From Rostratula benghalensis (Eukaryota > Chordata > Aves > Charadriiformes > Rostratulidae), in NCBI GenBank assembly GCA_013399305.1, contig VXAI01000049.1, positions 2,782,425 through 2,846,424 of the forward strand: a stretch of DNA of 64,000 bases, given 5' to 3'. The position numbers and the translations under genes are program-made. Below, one piece after another: positions 26,691 to 39,439 of the stretch; position 1 is the first letter of the stretch, and every line of letters starts with the position of its first letter. Below the pieces are notes generated by a model. It saw nothing but the letters and a program-made list of their open reading frames with translations. It did not search any database and was not told the origin of the DNA.

Positions 26691-28379
26691 CTACTAATAA
26701 TTTCCTATCCAAACCTAGGGAGAAATAAATGCAATGAGAATTGTCCCAGTAGAAGTTCAAAGATCTTGTAAGTAATCCATTATTTTAAAGATTTATCCTT
26801 GAACCACAGGTTTGTCTAAAGTCTGCTGGGGAGGGTATAGGCACTTTTAGCTGGTTGAATAACAAAATAGTTGCATAGGAGGAGGAGCCATTAATGAAAT
26901 ATTATTATCAGGATTTTAATTGCTGGTAACCTATGGTTAAAAGTTAACCCCCTAGATCTGACAGTCATCATTGTCCTGACAGATTTTGATTTCTGATGGA
27001 AGTGTCCCCTGGGATAGTTTCTGTGCCAGATACCATGTATGTCCAATATGTGCAGTGAAAATGTGGAAGAATCTAATAGCCTTTGTTATCCTGTTCTGTC
27101 AGAGCAGTAAATGCCAAGTGTTACGGAAATCTCCCAGCTGCTGTAGATTACTAGGACCTAGACTGTTCTGTTCAGAACCAGAATGAATGAATCTGGCTGG
27201 AGAGAGTAACCCTGCCATAAAATGAGTAAAAATGGAAGAAAGCAAAGGGGTGAGAGTAAATAGAGATGGCTCCAGCTGCAGGGCTGGAAAACTCTCACAG
27301 TTTGGCATCCATGTGAGATATGAATGAGACTCCAACATGTTTTCTCTCCCCCTCTGTTTTTTCTTGCAGCCTACCCACTCCCTTGAGGTGTTTAGACTCC
27401 ATGGAGTCCCTGGTTCAACTCCTGGAAAAGCTGGCCAGAGAGATGCATTATAATGCATGGACTGCATTGCCTGTGACCACTCAGTGCTGCGTGCCAGCAA
27501 GAAATAAGTGCCTACAAAATGTTCCATGTGCTTGTTGAACCCCTGCACCCTTGCTTTCTACTCAGGGATAGCAGTTTTTCTCCAGGGCTATCTCAGCAGA
27601 ACAGTAAGCAAGAACCTGGAGACCTGGATGGGGTTTTACTGCTGCTGAAAAGGACAGACAAAAGGGAGCAAGAATATAGAAGATAAGAGAAAAATGTATG
27701 GATGGGCTACAAGAGGGACAGATATTTTATGGGCTGTTGGTGATGCGTCTTCTTACTCTGCAAGTCCTGCAAGCACTGGGAATAATGGAAAACAAGATAG
27801 ATCAAGGAGAAGGATCAGTGTGAGAGACTGTGAAGTGGCTGAGAAGCTGGTCTTGCATGTGAGTGATCTTTCACCTTTCAAGAACACATTGCATTTTTTG
27901 TAAAAATATTGTCAAATCAATGGTCAAATCTTGATGTATATTTCTGTCTTGATGTGGCTCATTGCGAGATTTGAATTTCCTGGTACCTAAAAGTTTGTGT
28001 CTACTTGTCTCTGTCCGGGCTAGCTCCTCTCCATCCTGTACCCATCGCTTTGTAGCTAATGCACAAGTGCTGGTGTTGCTGCTTTTCTTTGAGAAGAGCA
28101 ACCACTAGAGGGAAGGATGCACACGGAGAAGTTCCCCTCGGCACCTCTGGTGTTTCCTCTATAAGTAAAAAAAAAAACCCAGAATTCTACCCAGCGTTTG
28201 TAAGGTGGCCTGGTTTATCCTTTCAGATAAAATACATTGAATGAGATTATTTTTAGTGTTGCAGTTTCACCATACATCCTGAAACACGGCCAAAATTAAG
28301 GGCCAGGAAAAAAATAAAATCATTGGCTAAATTACACAGAGGAGATTGGATTAGCTGTTCAAACAGAGCTCTTAATTCT
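26691..28379. other. Intergenic DNA, nothing recognised
   Basis: Ordinary AT-rich sequence. A minus-strand open frame of 149 codons (27099-27548) has no recognised domain, no flanking splice sites I can defend and a poor codon pattern. I regard it as chance. Confidence 0.4.
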
Positions 28380-28890
28380 GTGTATAAATAGAATCCACAA
28401 ATACAAGAGTACTGCAGTAGAAAATAAAGGCAGCCAACAGCCCCTAATAACCCCTAATTATTAGGAGTTTCAGTTAACATTTGGACAGCTTTGGTCTTAA
28501 TTCTTTTAAGTCTGAAGAGGCAGCATGACCGAGGTGGCTACATTTACAATTACAGCAAGCACACACGCTGTTCCAACCCATGCTGGCTTTAGCTGAGTGT
28601 TCTCTGGCAGCTGGGGTTGGGATTTTGCCCTGTTAAAATATAATTACCGATCTGAATGGCAACTAATTTCCAATTTGAGTTAGTTATTTGTAACAATGCA
28701 CTTGTTTTGACAGAAGTCTGTGACAAGAAAAACAAATCAAGCTCCTGACCTTGGCATCATCGCTCACTGAGGAATTTTTTTGTACCTGACAGAAAGCCTG
28801 CTAATATCCCATCCAAGTAATGAAATTAACTTGCATGTTATCAGTAAATACAACTACGGAGACCTAGCTGTAAAGCAGACACCTCTTAAG
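28380..28890. promoter_or_regulatory. Candidate conserved non-coding element, ends in an exon-like segment
   Basis: AT-rich block with dense homeodomain words, including a tandem CCCCTAATAA/CCCCTAATTA pair at about 28441-28460 that runs into the near-palindrome CCTAATTATTAGG. TAATTACC, TTACAATTACAG and related words follow to 28890. The last 98 bp (28793-28890) have good splice signals and are listed separately. An enhancer or regulated non-coding exon is likelier than protein-coding sequence, because no frame stays open. Conservation has not been tested. Confidence 0.3.
28793..28890 (+). ncRNA. Candidate non-coding exon (98 bp)
   Basis: A pyrimidine-rich tract ending in TACCTGACAG (acceptor AG at 28791-28792) precedes the segment. 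The segment ends TTAAG followed by GTAAGAATG, a strong 5' splice-site consensus (GT at 28891). All frames are closed or short, so any transcript would be non-coding. Splice-like pairs arise by chance in AT-rich DNA, so this is a hypothesis only. Confidence 0.22.
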
Positions 28891-31079
28891 GTAAGAATGA
28901 AATCCAATGTTACTTTTTAAAAAAAGGAAACAGAAAAGCATGACAGCACTATGCCACATATGGACAATTATGGTTGTATAAACCACAAGATTTAATACTT
29001 GTCTCAAGGATGGTGTTTTTAAATATCTGTAGCAGTGAGCTAAAGTTCTTTCCCAGTTTTAAAGTGGCCCTATGCAATATATAAATGGGAGAGTACCAGT
29101 CAAATACTGTCTTGCAGGCAATAAAAAGCAGCGGATGACATTATCCCCATTGTCTTAATAAATTGTGGTGGTGTTCAAAATATACAAACCCAGGATCTAT
29201 CTGTGCAGCCCAATGGTCCTTTAAGCCAGACAATTTAGTATTAATTTAGTGCTGTAGCCCTCATTTTGGTTAAGATTGTGTAACAGTTTCCCCTTTGACT
29301 TTCTGTTTGCAACTACTCCTATCCATCAAAAATTCCCACTTCTGAGGCTGAGGTTTGTCACGATTGTGAACTGCAAAAGGTGAATTTTTATTTGAACATT
29401 GTATCACAATCTTTTTTAACATTTCAAAAGACATAAAGGTACAACGAAAACACTAAGCTTATTTTGTTTTATATTCTCTGGACAGAAGTGGGATCTGAAA
29501 GTAAAAATCAAAAAATATTTTTCTGTAGGAAGGAGTGTGTGATTAATTTAGGGAAACAGTCTGGTTTCATTTGATCAAATACAGTTACAGACCGTTTGAA
29601 CATGAACACACACAAATGATCACCTTGGGAAGCACACGCACTCTTCAGGTGAACACGCTGCTGATGGGCTTCACCCTCAGAGATGCCATCTCTCTCCTGT
29701 GACCACAAGTAATCGCGAGAGAATAATGCCCTCGTCCTGCTGGTGTTCTCCCCTGGCACCTGATGGAGCCAGCCTGCCTGTGCCATTTTCTGTCCTTTCT
29801 CTGCTGCATACGACCTGTGCTGGCAGGCGTGGGGCACGGCAGGTCTCTGTGGCCTTCCTTATTCTCCAGGGTGTGGAACATTACAGATGATTTCTGCTGG
29901 ATGGCACCTTAACAGTTGATCTGCTCCTGCTGTGCGCTCTCTCGCTGAGCTCGGTCTGCTCTTTGAAATACCTTAATTACTTGCTGTGGAAGCTGAAGGT
30001 GACACCATAAGCAAATCACCATAAATACATGCAAACCTCTCTTGCAACAGCAAATTAGATGGTTGTAGATAGTGCACGGTACGGATCACCGAGAGCTGCT
30101 TTACTCTAAATCTCATTTTCACACATCTTCAGACTTTGTACAGAATCCCAGCAGATGCTTGGGAAGACAAGTATCTTAAGTTTGTATGGGCATATATAAA
30201 ACCCTGAATTGCTTTTAGCTCCTTATGCTTTATAAACTAATATAGCAGTGAACAAACTGCATTTTCAGAACTGTGAACAAACTGCATTTCATATAAGTTA
30301 TCCAGTTATGGCCCAGACCTTCCATTTCTTACAGAATGAGGATTAAATCAAAAGGCAAGTAGGCTGTGGAAAGGTGGTTTTATACACAGCTAACTAAACT
30401 CATGATAAATTATTCTCTCAAAGGAAAAATAAAGGTTTCCAGTATATTTCTTTGTACTTGTTTTCAGAGAAGCTTATGCTTGCCCCCCTTAGAGGCTTTC
30501 TTCATAAGTGAAGCTAAAGTTAAATGTCTAGTGAGATTGAGTTTCTAAGGATCATTTTCCTAAAACAGGATTAAGGTTTACTGACAGTGTAATGCAGGGC
30601 AGGTAATGATGCTGCAGTTCTTGATTTAAACTGCTTTGTGGCTAAACTATATTTTGGTTTCTACAGATAACAGTTCAGTGCCCCTGAGCTTTAAACTTGC
30701 TTCTGTAAGAGATAAAAACCAGGTTACTTTGGTCTCTCCGTAATTTTTTTTTTTCTTGGACAAAATAAGCAAACCTCTCCTGATCTGAGCAATACAGTAA
30801 CTAGTCCTGAAGTGGTTCTTCAGAGACTTGTAAGGATCATTCCATTAATTTTTTTCCCTTTGGATTATTTCTAAATTGTTTGGTTGTTTTTTAAAACCAT
30901 GGGTGAAACATTAAGGGAGCTTTCCAAATAGTCTGTGGTCAGTCTGTCAACAGCAAGGTCGTGGCTTAGTCACTGTGCAATGGACAGTTTGCAGATCTTC
31001 TCCTTATCCACAGAAGTATTTCTTAAAAGCAAATATAAAACAAGCAGAGAGCTCTGCTTGACAAATACATTAATTTCAG
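28891..31079. other. Intergenic DNA with a small tandem duplication
   Basis: No gene recognised. It holds a local 25-bp-period duplication at 30248-30289 (listed separately) and a short T run near 30746. Confidence 0.45.
30248..30289. repeat. Imperfect tandem duplication, period 25 bp
   Basis: GTGAACAAACTGCATTT occurs at 30248-30264 and again, exactly, at 30273-30289. The two copies are separated by eight bases. This is a simple two-copy local duplication of unknown significance. Confidence 0.9.
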
Positions 31080-31290
31080 TCTAATGTCTACAACATCTAT
31101 TACAGTTTGTTAATACCTTGACACCATTCCCGTTGTATCTGAATGACAATTGCCCTACCGTATCCCAGTGACATTGATTAACAAGGCAGTTTGTAATTAG
31201 ATGGGGTAATGTAATTCCTGGCCCTCTGTAAACATCTGGATTTGAAATCTGCACTCCTAGCTTGGGAGCTCTCTGCCTCACATCACTAAT
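31080..31290. promoter_or_regulatory. Candidate conserved non-coding element
   Basis: Dense run of homeodomain- and SOX-like words, including TTGATTAACAA (about 31175-31185), GTAATTAG (about 31193-31200) and CTAATTATG near 31290. It lies about 2.7 kb upstream of the CBLN1 start codon. It has no coding frame of note and no repeat signature. Its position suggests a proximal enhancer of CBLN1, which is inference. Confidence 0.28.
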
Positions 31291-32939
31291 TATGCGATGT
31301 TCTTATATATCAGTACCTACATCCTCCTGCTGAGCATCCTTCTTTGTTCCCAGTGCGAGTCAGGGGCTGTTGTCAGTGCAGAGAAAATCAACAGAACTGC
31401 CTTAGCGCTGCGTGGGACATTTAATGAAAATGAAGTAATGTCTAATTTGCATGGCTGCTGTTACTTCATTAAACCCAGAACTGCAGAAGCTGGGTGTTAC
31501 ACTGCTAGTCGAGTGTGCAAGACTGATAGTCTGTGGCAGTGACGGTGTCTGGCACAGGAAACTTTGCACCAGCCCCCACCCCCCTTGCCTGCCTACCCAC
31601 CTCCTGGGTGAGGAATAGGCCTTCTGGTAAAAGTGACAGATCTGTTCCTTTTTTCCAGGCCCATCTATTCTTGTTCTTCCCGTTAACTCCGTCTGTCAGA
31701 GCCCGTGGAGCGGTCAAGGTGGCAGCGGGGGGCGGGGAGGAAGGCCCACCCTGCCTCCTCCCAGGGGGGTCACCATAAAACATCAAGGGCATCTTCCAGC
31801 TCAGGAGGGAAACCCCTCCTGGATTCAAATCAGCAAGCTACAACCAAAAAGCTCTATAGCACAAGATAATTCACTTACCTACCATGCACAAGAAGTGTCT
31901 AAAAAGAGAACCATAGGTATGAGAACTGTCTTTAGTTTAGAGAACAGCATCTTACATCAAAAAGAGCCATGTATAGTGGAAAAACACGCAGTAAAGCACT
32001 CAGAAGTTTTAAAAGGGCCAAGTTGCAAAGCTGCACTTCTTCAGCCTGCACTTCCCCCTGTCGTTTCACCAACACTGGCAAGGATGCAAAATGCTTATTT
32101 ATATTTAGAAATACGAATTCTATGTTCCTGGCTCAGTTTAGAAGGTCAGTAGTAATAACACATTATGAATGTGTCTGGAAGTGAAACACAGCACACTTCT
32201 AGCAGGTTGTAGCTCCGCCCACTCAGTTTTATCTCACTTTCTCCTCCTCTGGAGAGTTTTTGTTTCTATTTTATTGTCTCCCCAACTCATTTTCTGACCA
32301 GGAGAATAATTTTGCGACTGCATTGGTTTCTAGACTGCTTTGCTGCTGAATGTCTGCGGTAAAGAGCGGGGTGTTTTGATGCTCCCCGAGGTCCGATGCC
32401 ATTGGTTACGACAACATCCCGTCCCCTCCACTCCAGGCAGTGCCAGCCCACCGGCAAACTGATGCTTCTCAGCCTTCCGTCTGAGCAACTTCCCAGACAC
32501 ACCTCTAACTTGGCAGGGCAGCCACACCAAGAAAGTTTGTCTTTGTAGGAGTTTTCAGAGAGAGATGAACTTGCTAGATAAAATCTTGTGAATCACACAA
32601 AGGGAACAGCACAGTATGAGAAATTAAAGCCTTTACCGGAATTCATAATGATTTGAACTGCAGCCCAGTTCTGGATGATACTACATTTCCCAGAGAGGAT
32701 GCTACAAACTCCATATAAGTTTTTATCTCTGAATTTAACTTCAATTTTGCAAGCAGATCTGCCAGTTAGAAAATGATTTTGTTCCAGTAGTTTGTATGTC
32801 ATGGTTCATCAGTACATCTCTTCTTTTGCAGTCCAACGTTATGATTTTTTTTTGACAGCACATCCAGACTGAGTGCTGGTCAGATGTCCACAAAGACAAA
32901 GCCATCTTTGCACTTTAGGAAATACCAACGGCCCCAAAA
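31291..32939. other. CBLN1 upstream flank, no gene confirmed
   Basis: Composition shifts gradually from AT-rich to GC-rich toward the CpG island. An 81-codon + strand frame at 31297-31542 begins with a hydrophobic, signal-peptide-like stretch but has no recognised homologue (see findings). No transposon is recognised. Confidence 0.4.
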
Positions 32940-33495
32940 CCGCGCCGCAGGCTGGAGCCGTCCGGGGGCAGGACAGGCACCGGGGTGTGATTGTCCCTAA
33001 CAGCGGGGGGCTCTGACGCTGGAGAAGTCCCTATAAGCTTTTAAAGTTGGGGGGGTTTTGCGGAGGATGGGCTTTAGGTTCCTCCCCGGGTTATGACGGC
33101 CGAAGGCGACAGCGGAGATGGGACGCTCCGGGAAGGGGGACCCTTTGCGTCCCATCCCCCGGGTGCCACCTCCGGCGGGGCGGCGGACCCGTCCGCGGCT
33201 CAGCGCGCCCGCTGATGCGCTTTCTGCCGGGAGGCGCTGCTCGGGGCCTTTGCGCCGCCGCGGAGCTCCCCGTTCCCCTCCAGCCTGCTCCGTCCAGCAC
33301 CGCACCGCAGAGCTGCGGCCCCGTTCCACCCCCCGGACCCTCAACCGGGCTTCGCCTGACTCCCCCACCGGTCCTTCCCGAGCTGTCGCTCTGCTCCGCG
33401 GGGGCTCTCCCGCCCCGCGCCCCCCGCCGCGCCCCGGCGCTCCTACCTGCGCGGTGCGGTGCTGCGCGGTGCGGTGCGGGCGGCTGCTCGGCACC

Positions 33496-33752
33496 NNNNN
33501 NNNNNNNNNNNNNNNNNNNNNNNNNNNNNNNNNNNNNNNNNNNNNNNNNNNNNNNNNNNNNNNNNNNNNNNNNNNNNNNNNNNNNNNNNNNNNNNNNNNN
33601 NNNNNNNNNNNNNNNNNNNNNNNNNNNNNNNNNNNNNNNNNNNNNNNNNNNNNNNNNNNNNNNNNNNNNNNNNNNNNNNNNNNNNNNNNNNNNNNNNNNN
33701 NNNNNNNNNNNNNNNNNNNNNNNNNNNNNNNNNNNNNNNNNNNNNNNNNNNN
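33496..33752. other. Assembly gap (257 N)
   Basis: Unresolved bases. Both flanks are extremely GC-rich and contain complementary repeat words: GCGGTGCGGTGC at 33451-33462 and its reverse complement at 33796-33807. The missing DNA probably includes part of the CBLN1 promoter or 5' UTR. Long open frames spanning this gap are artefacts of translating N and should not be read as genes. Confidence 0.99.
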
Positions 33753-33753
33753 G

Positions 33754-35903
<2,150 letters not shown>

Positions 35904-36675
35904 ATCACTTCTCATCCAACAACAGGGAGAGACGCAAATCAGAATCTCATACAGATTCCCAAGTCGCAGCTGGGTTGAAAGAGTCGTGGACAGCAGACTT
36001 TTTACATTGAAATATTAAAGAAGCTAAATCCTGCTTAGGTTTGTGTACATCTGCTTTGAAGAATTACTACTAATTTTTGTTGTGTTGCAGCCAACAGGCG
36101 GGAGACGCTATAATTGATCAAACCCCCATTTATATTCTTCTCTCTCCTCCCACAAAATCAGTTCCCATCTCTGTGTCACTGGTGTAATCTGCCATCGTTC
36201 CCCCATGGTTTCTGCCTCACAAGTAGACTTTAGATATTTTCATTGTCCTTTACAGCATATTTTGTAGTTTTGTTTTTAAAACATGTTAATCTTGACTCTT
36301 TCTCTGAGTTTAACTTTTAAAAAGAAACAAAAAAAAAAACAACAAAAAAAGCAAAGTATTTTTGAATACATGGATACCATGATGGAAGGGAAAATGCATT
36401 TCTTGCTGTGTACTGGCTGGCAAAAGGAAAAATTTCTACATGAAGAACTATTGACAGCCAAGGCTGACTAGAGTATTTCAATATTTCTATGTAATTCTGA
36501 GTGATTGTGAAATTTAAGGCTGCTAAATGTTTTGATGCTTGTTTCGCTCTTGTACAATGTGGCCCAACTAAACGCCAGGAAGTATATTGAACTTTTACTA
36601 TTACTCTGTAATATATGTGTGAATATGGAAAATTAATTTTTGCTTTAATTCAATAAAGTTTAAATGGGACTTTTA
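35904..36675 (+). other. CBLN1: CBLN1 3' UTR
   Basis: AT-rich sequence from the stop codon to about 18 bp after the AATAAA at 36652. It contains an A-rich tract at about 36318-36350 and a strong unused splice acceptor (TACTAAT at 36068-36074, AG at 36089-36090). The exact cleavage site is not visible; the end given is an estimate. Confidence 0.8.
36652..36657 (+). terminator. CBLN1: CBLN1 polyadenylation signal AATAAA
   Basis: Canonical AATAAA in TTCAATAAAGTTTAAATGGG, followed within 15-25 bp by a T-rich stretch (CTTTTATTTTTCTT) suitable as the downstream element. It is the first strong signal after the CBLN1 stop codon in the right context. Confidence 0.85.
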
Positions 36676-36859
36676 TTTTTCTTAACCAGAAATAAGGTTT
36701 CTCAATGCAGGCAGGCAGGGGGAGGCGGCCGTGGGGCCGAGGGAGCCCCTGCACAACCGCCCCCTTTCCCCCCAGCCCTGAGCGGGGGATCCGCGGCTCG
36801 GCGCGGTCGCGCAAGCCCCGCGGGCGGCGCCGGCGGCACGAACGGACCCGTCGCTAGAA

Positions 36860-37130
36860 AGTTTCCCGCCGACTCGTATCTCCACTTATTTATAGCATTT
36901 ATCTGTATTATATTCTATAAACCAGATCGCATTTTATACGGCCGTCTAAAAATACCTGACAATGTATACTTCGATGCTAGTATTATTTATTTGCTAGTAT
37001 TATTTTGTTTACAGTCTTTTAAAGATGTAAATGCTATAATTTTGCAGTACTCAAAAGAGATTACTACTTTTATTAAAAGGTGCGTACGAGGATTTCGATT
37101 GTATCTAAACTTTAATGTGAAATAAACCCG
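36860..37130. promoter_or_regulatory. AT-rich, CpG-retaining core: candidate conserved element
   Basis: A roughly 270-bp AT-rich insert between GC-rich shoulders that still contains many CpGs (for example CTCGTATC, GATCGCA, TACGGCCGTC, TTCGATG, GCGTACGAGG, TTCGATTG). It has a perfect MEF2-type word TTATTTATAG at 36886-36895 and a 13-bp direct repeat GCTAGTATTATTT (36976-36988 and 36993-37005). One + strand frame stays open across the whole block and ends at 37125. CpG retention in AT-rich DNA is typical of conserved elements in unmethylated domains. A small coding sequence is the alternative. Confidence 0.4.
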
Positions 37131-37224
37131 TGAAACCACCCCCCTGGGCTGTGTGCGTGGCGCGGCGGCGACCGGCGCGGGGCTGCCTCCGCGCCCCGAC
37201 TGCGGCACCGGCGGAGCGCCGGCT

Positions 37225-37310
37225 CCCGGGGAAGAATTTCATTAGGTACAGCGGGGAAGGGGGGTGATTAATACGAGCACAATAAGCAACGCTTCTCGCT
37301 TTGTTCACAG
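37225..37310. promoter_or_regulatory. Candidate conserved element with homeodomain and SOX-like words
   Basis: Short AT-leaning block within the CpG-island cluster. It contains TTTCATTAGG, TGATTAATACGAG (about 37264-37276), ACAATAAG and CTTTGTTC. Like its neighbour at 36.9 kb it keeps CpGs in an AT-rich setting. There is no coding evidence. Confidence 0.25.
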
Positions 37311-38057
37311 GTTCTGCCCTGGAAATGGACCTGGCGGGGCGCCTCGCCGGCCCGGCCTTTGCGCGGCCCTGCCGGGCTGCTCCGCGGAGAGGCGGACGGC
37401 GGGGAGCCGGCCTCCGTCCCAGCCGGGAACGGCCGCGGCCCTTCGTTCCCAACTGAAACGCCATCGGCCGCAGGTCAGTACCCATCCTCTGCCACCGAGG
37501 GCTGCGGGGGCCAAAAACGCCTTCCGCCCCCGCGGTTCCCGACTGTCGCACGCGTGTCGCGATCCGCGCCCGGCCGCAGAGGGGAAGGTGCCGGCCGTTC
37601 CCTCCTCTCAGGGAAGTATCGAGCAGCGCTGGCACCCGCGGGCCAGGAGCCGCGCAGGGGAACACCCGGGATTTGTGAAGAAGGGTTAATAACGGGAGGC
37701 GGACGATGGAGCTGTAACCTGCCCGGGACAGCCCGCAGACCGCGCTCCGCCTCAGACACTGTCACTGCTTCTCCCTGCAGCCTTTAACTGCCCGCCCGGC
37801 CCCGCTCCGCTCCCTGCCCGCCCGGCAGAGCTCCCCCGCCAGCCACGGCCGCTCCTGCCCCCCGCCACCCCAGCGAGGGGGCAAAGCGAGCCGAGAAAGG
37901 GAAAGGGAAACAGGAACGGGCGGGTTGGGAGGGAACAGGCGGTGGCCCAGTGCCCTCGCCCGCCCCCGGCACCCACCGGTGCGGGCAGCCGCGGGGCTTG
38001 CCCGGGCAAGTGCCGCAGGTGCGGGGGTTGAGGCTGCTGACGCTTGCCTTTTTTCGC

Positions 38058-38077
38058 TTTTTTTTTTTTTTTTTTTT
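38058..38077. repeat. Poly(T) run, 20 bp
   Basis: Uninterrupted run of 20 T within the CpG-island cluster, followed by a C/T-rich tract. It is not attached to any recognisable retroelement body, so it is probably a simple homopolymer or nucleosome-excluding tract. Confidence 0.95.
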
Positions 38078-38099
38078 CCTCCCCCTTTTTCCTCTCCCT

Positions 38100-38260
38100 T
38101 AACGCTAAGCAAATAAACCCGCCACCTTCCGCTGAAAGTTTTCCCCTGGTTGCGAGAATCTCATTAATACTGTGCAGCTGGAAATTATATTACCCCCAAT
38201 CGCGGCAAATCACCGCTCTGCGGCTATTACGAAACTGCCTGGAAAAGCCTTTTTACCGGC
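38100..38260. promoter_or_regulatory. Candidate conserved element in CpG cluster
   Basis: Moderately AT-rich, CpG-retaining block containing TCTCATTAATACTG, GCAGCTGG (E-box, about 38173-38180), AAATTATATTACC and CAATCGCGGC. No repeat or coding signature. The composition is like that of the 36.9-kb core. Confidence 0.28.
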
Positions 38261-38339
38261 TCCGCGCCCGCGTAGCGAGCCCAACCCCGCCGTTCGCTAG
38301 TTCGCATCTGATCTGCCCGGGACCCGGCCGCTGGCCACC

Positions 38340-38357
38340 GGGGGGGGAGGGGGGGGG
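38340..38357 (+). other. G-tract with quadruplex potential
   Basis: A run of eight G, one A and nine G on the + strand. Two such tracts can fold into a G-quadruplex, and sequencing errors in run length are also likely here. Confidence 0.8.
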
Positions 38358-38815
38358 AACCGCGGGGCCGGGAAAGCACCGCGCAGCATCCGCGCTTTGG
38401 AGGTAAAGCCGCCCCCGCAGCGAGCTCCCCGGCGCTCGGCCGTGCTGCCGGGGCGAGCAGCCATTGCCGGTGGCCCGGCGGGGGGCCGGCCCTGCATCCC
38501 GCTCCCGCCCTGGCACCTGTAAGGGAAGGGGACGGTGCCCGAGCAGCCGCTGCGGGTGTTGCCGCCGAGGGTTGGGGGGGACACAGTCCTCCTTCAGCTG
38601 TTCCAAACAAACTCCCTTCCGCTATCCCGGCCGGCACCGGGGGAGGCCGGCCCTCAGAGTTGGAGGCCTCCAAGAAGCACTCGGACCCGGCCGGCGGATG
38701 TGGCGGGGAGCCGTGAGGGCGGTGCCTTCACCGGGCCTGGGTGCCTCGACGAGACAGGCGGTGCCGCGGCCCGGATCCTGCCGCCAGCCTCACACCTGCG
38801 CGCGCGGGCCAGGCG

Positions 38816-38827
38816 GCGCCATTTTCC
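38816..38827 (-). promoter_or_regulatory. YY1-type motif (AAAATGGCGC on minus strand)
   Basis: GCGCCATTTTCC on the + strand reads GGAAAATGGCGC on the minus strand, close to the YY1 consensus AANATGGCG. Promoter-proximal YY1 sites in this orientation often lie just downstream of start sites, which would suggest leftward (minus) transcription. Function is inference. Confidence 0.45.
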
Positions 38828-39019
38828 TCGCAGCCTTGCGGTCCGCGCACCTCAGCCCTGTCCCAGAACGGGGGGTGACCTAAGCCGCAGGAAACCGGAC
38901 CCGGGTGCAACGGCCCCTGCGTGGTGTGGGTAAGAGCGCTGCGACCGTCTCTGCCCTCCTGGTCGCCCTCTGATGGGCCCACCCGGCGGCTGAGGTTGCC
39001 CCACCGCCCACAGGCCGTA

Positions 39020-39031
39020 GCCGCCATTTTG
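39020..39031 (-). promoter_or_regulatory. YY1 motif (CAAAATGGCGGC on minus strand)
   Basis: GCCGCCATTTTG on the + strand is, read on the minus strand, a full YY1 consensus. It lies in CpG-dense DNA together with a second copy 200 bp away, marking a likely CpG-island promoter core. It fits a minus-strand start near 39.04 kb, but bidirectional initiation is common at such promoters. Confidence 0.5.
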
Positions 39032-39379
39032 AGTGGCGGAGCTGGCCGCGGCCTCCGGACGGTCAGCCAGGGCCGGGTCCGGGCACCTAGCGGGGCTGCG
39101 AGGAGGGGGTAGCGGCGGATGAGGGACACGTCGGTAGTGGGGTGGCTGAGGAGGGCTGCTGGGGCCGCAATCGCCTTCGGTTTTCTCGGTGGACTCGCCA
39201 TCATAGACGGGCAGTGGGCGGGAGCTGCTCGAGGGCCCCTCAGCCGGCGGAGTCGCGGGCCGGGTTCGCCTGGGCCTGGCCCGCCCGCAGTTCTGGGCCT
39301 CGTCCTGCCGGCTCTCCTCGCTCCCGAGGGGTCCGTGGCGAGGTGGCCACCTCCCTTCAGGGCTCTGGCGGCCTCATAA

Positions 39380-39384
39380 CCAAT
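39380..39384 (+). promoter_or_regulatory. CCAAT box
   Basis: CCAAT in ATAACCAATCC, 60 bp upstream of a strong donor-like sequence (39444|39445). An ETS-like CACTTCC at 39431-39437 is nearby. These are typical CpG-island promoter words; use is unproven. Confidence 0.35.
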
Positions 39385-39439
39385 CCTTCGGCCATGATAG
39401 CGGTGGCCTAGCTCCCGGCCCACGGGTCTACACTTCCTT

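Noticed and set aside
27099..27548. Minus-strand 149-codon frame
   Set aside because: No recognised domain, no defensible splice sites, no sign of coding constraint.
33032..33038. TATAAGC as a CBLN1 TATA box
   Set aside because: It is about 930 bp upstream of the ATG and outside the densest part of the island. CpG-island genes often lack TATA, and the true start may lie in or after the gap.
37105..37665. Minus-strand 186-codon frame in the CpG cluster
   Set aside because: Low-complexity Arg/Ala/Pro/Gly composition and no domain; expected by chance at this GC content.
38728..39423. Minus-strand 231-codon frame in the downstream CpG cluster, with an AAAATGGCGGC start context
   Set aside because: Arg/Pro/Gly-rich, no domain, and stop-poor because of GC content. 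The ATGGCGGC is better explained as a YY1 site. Without transcription or conservation evidence I do not call it a gene.
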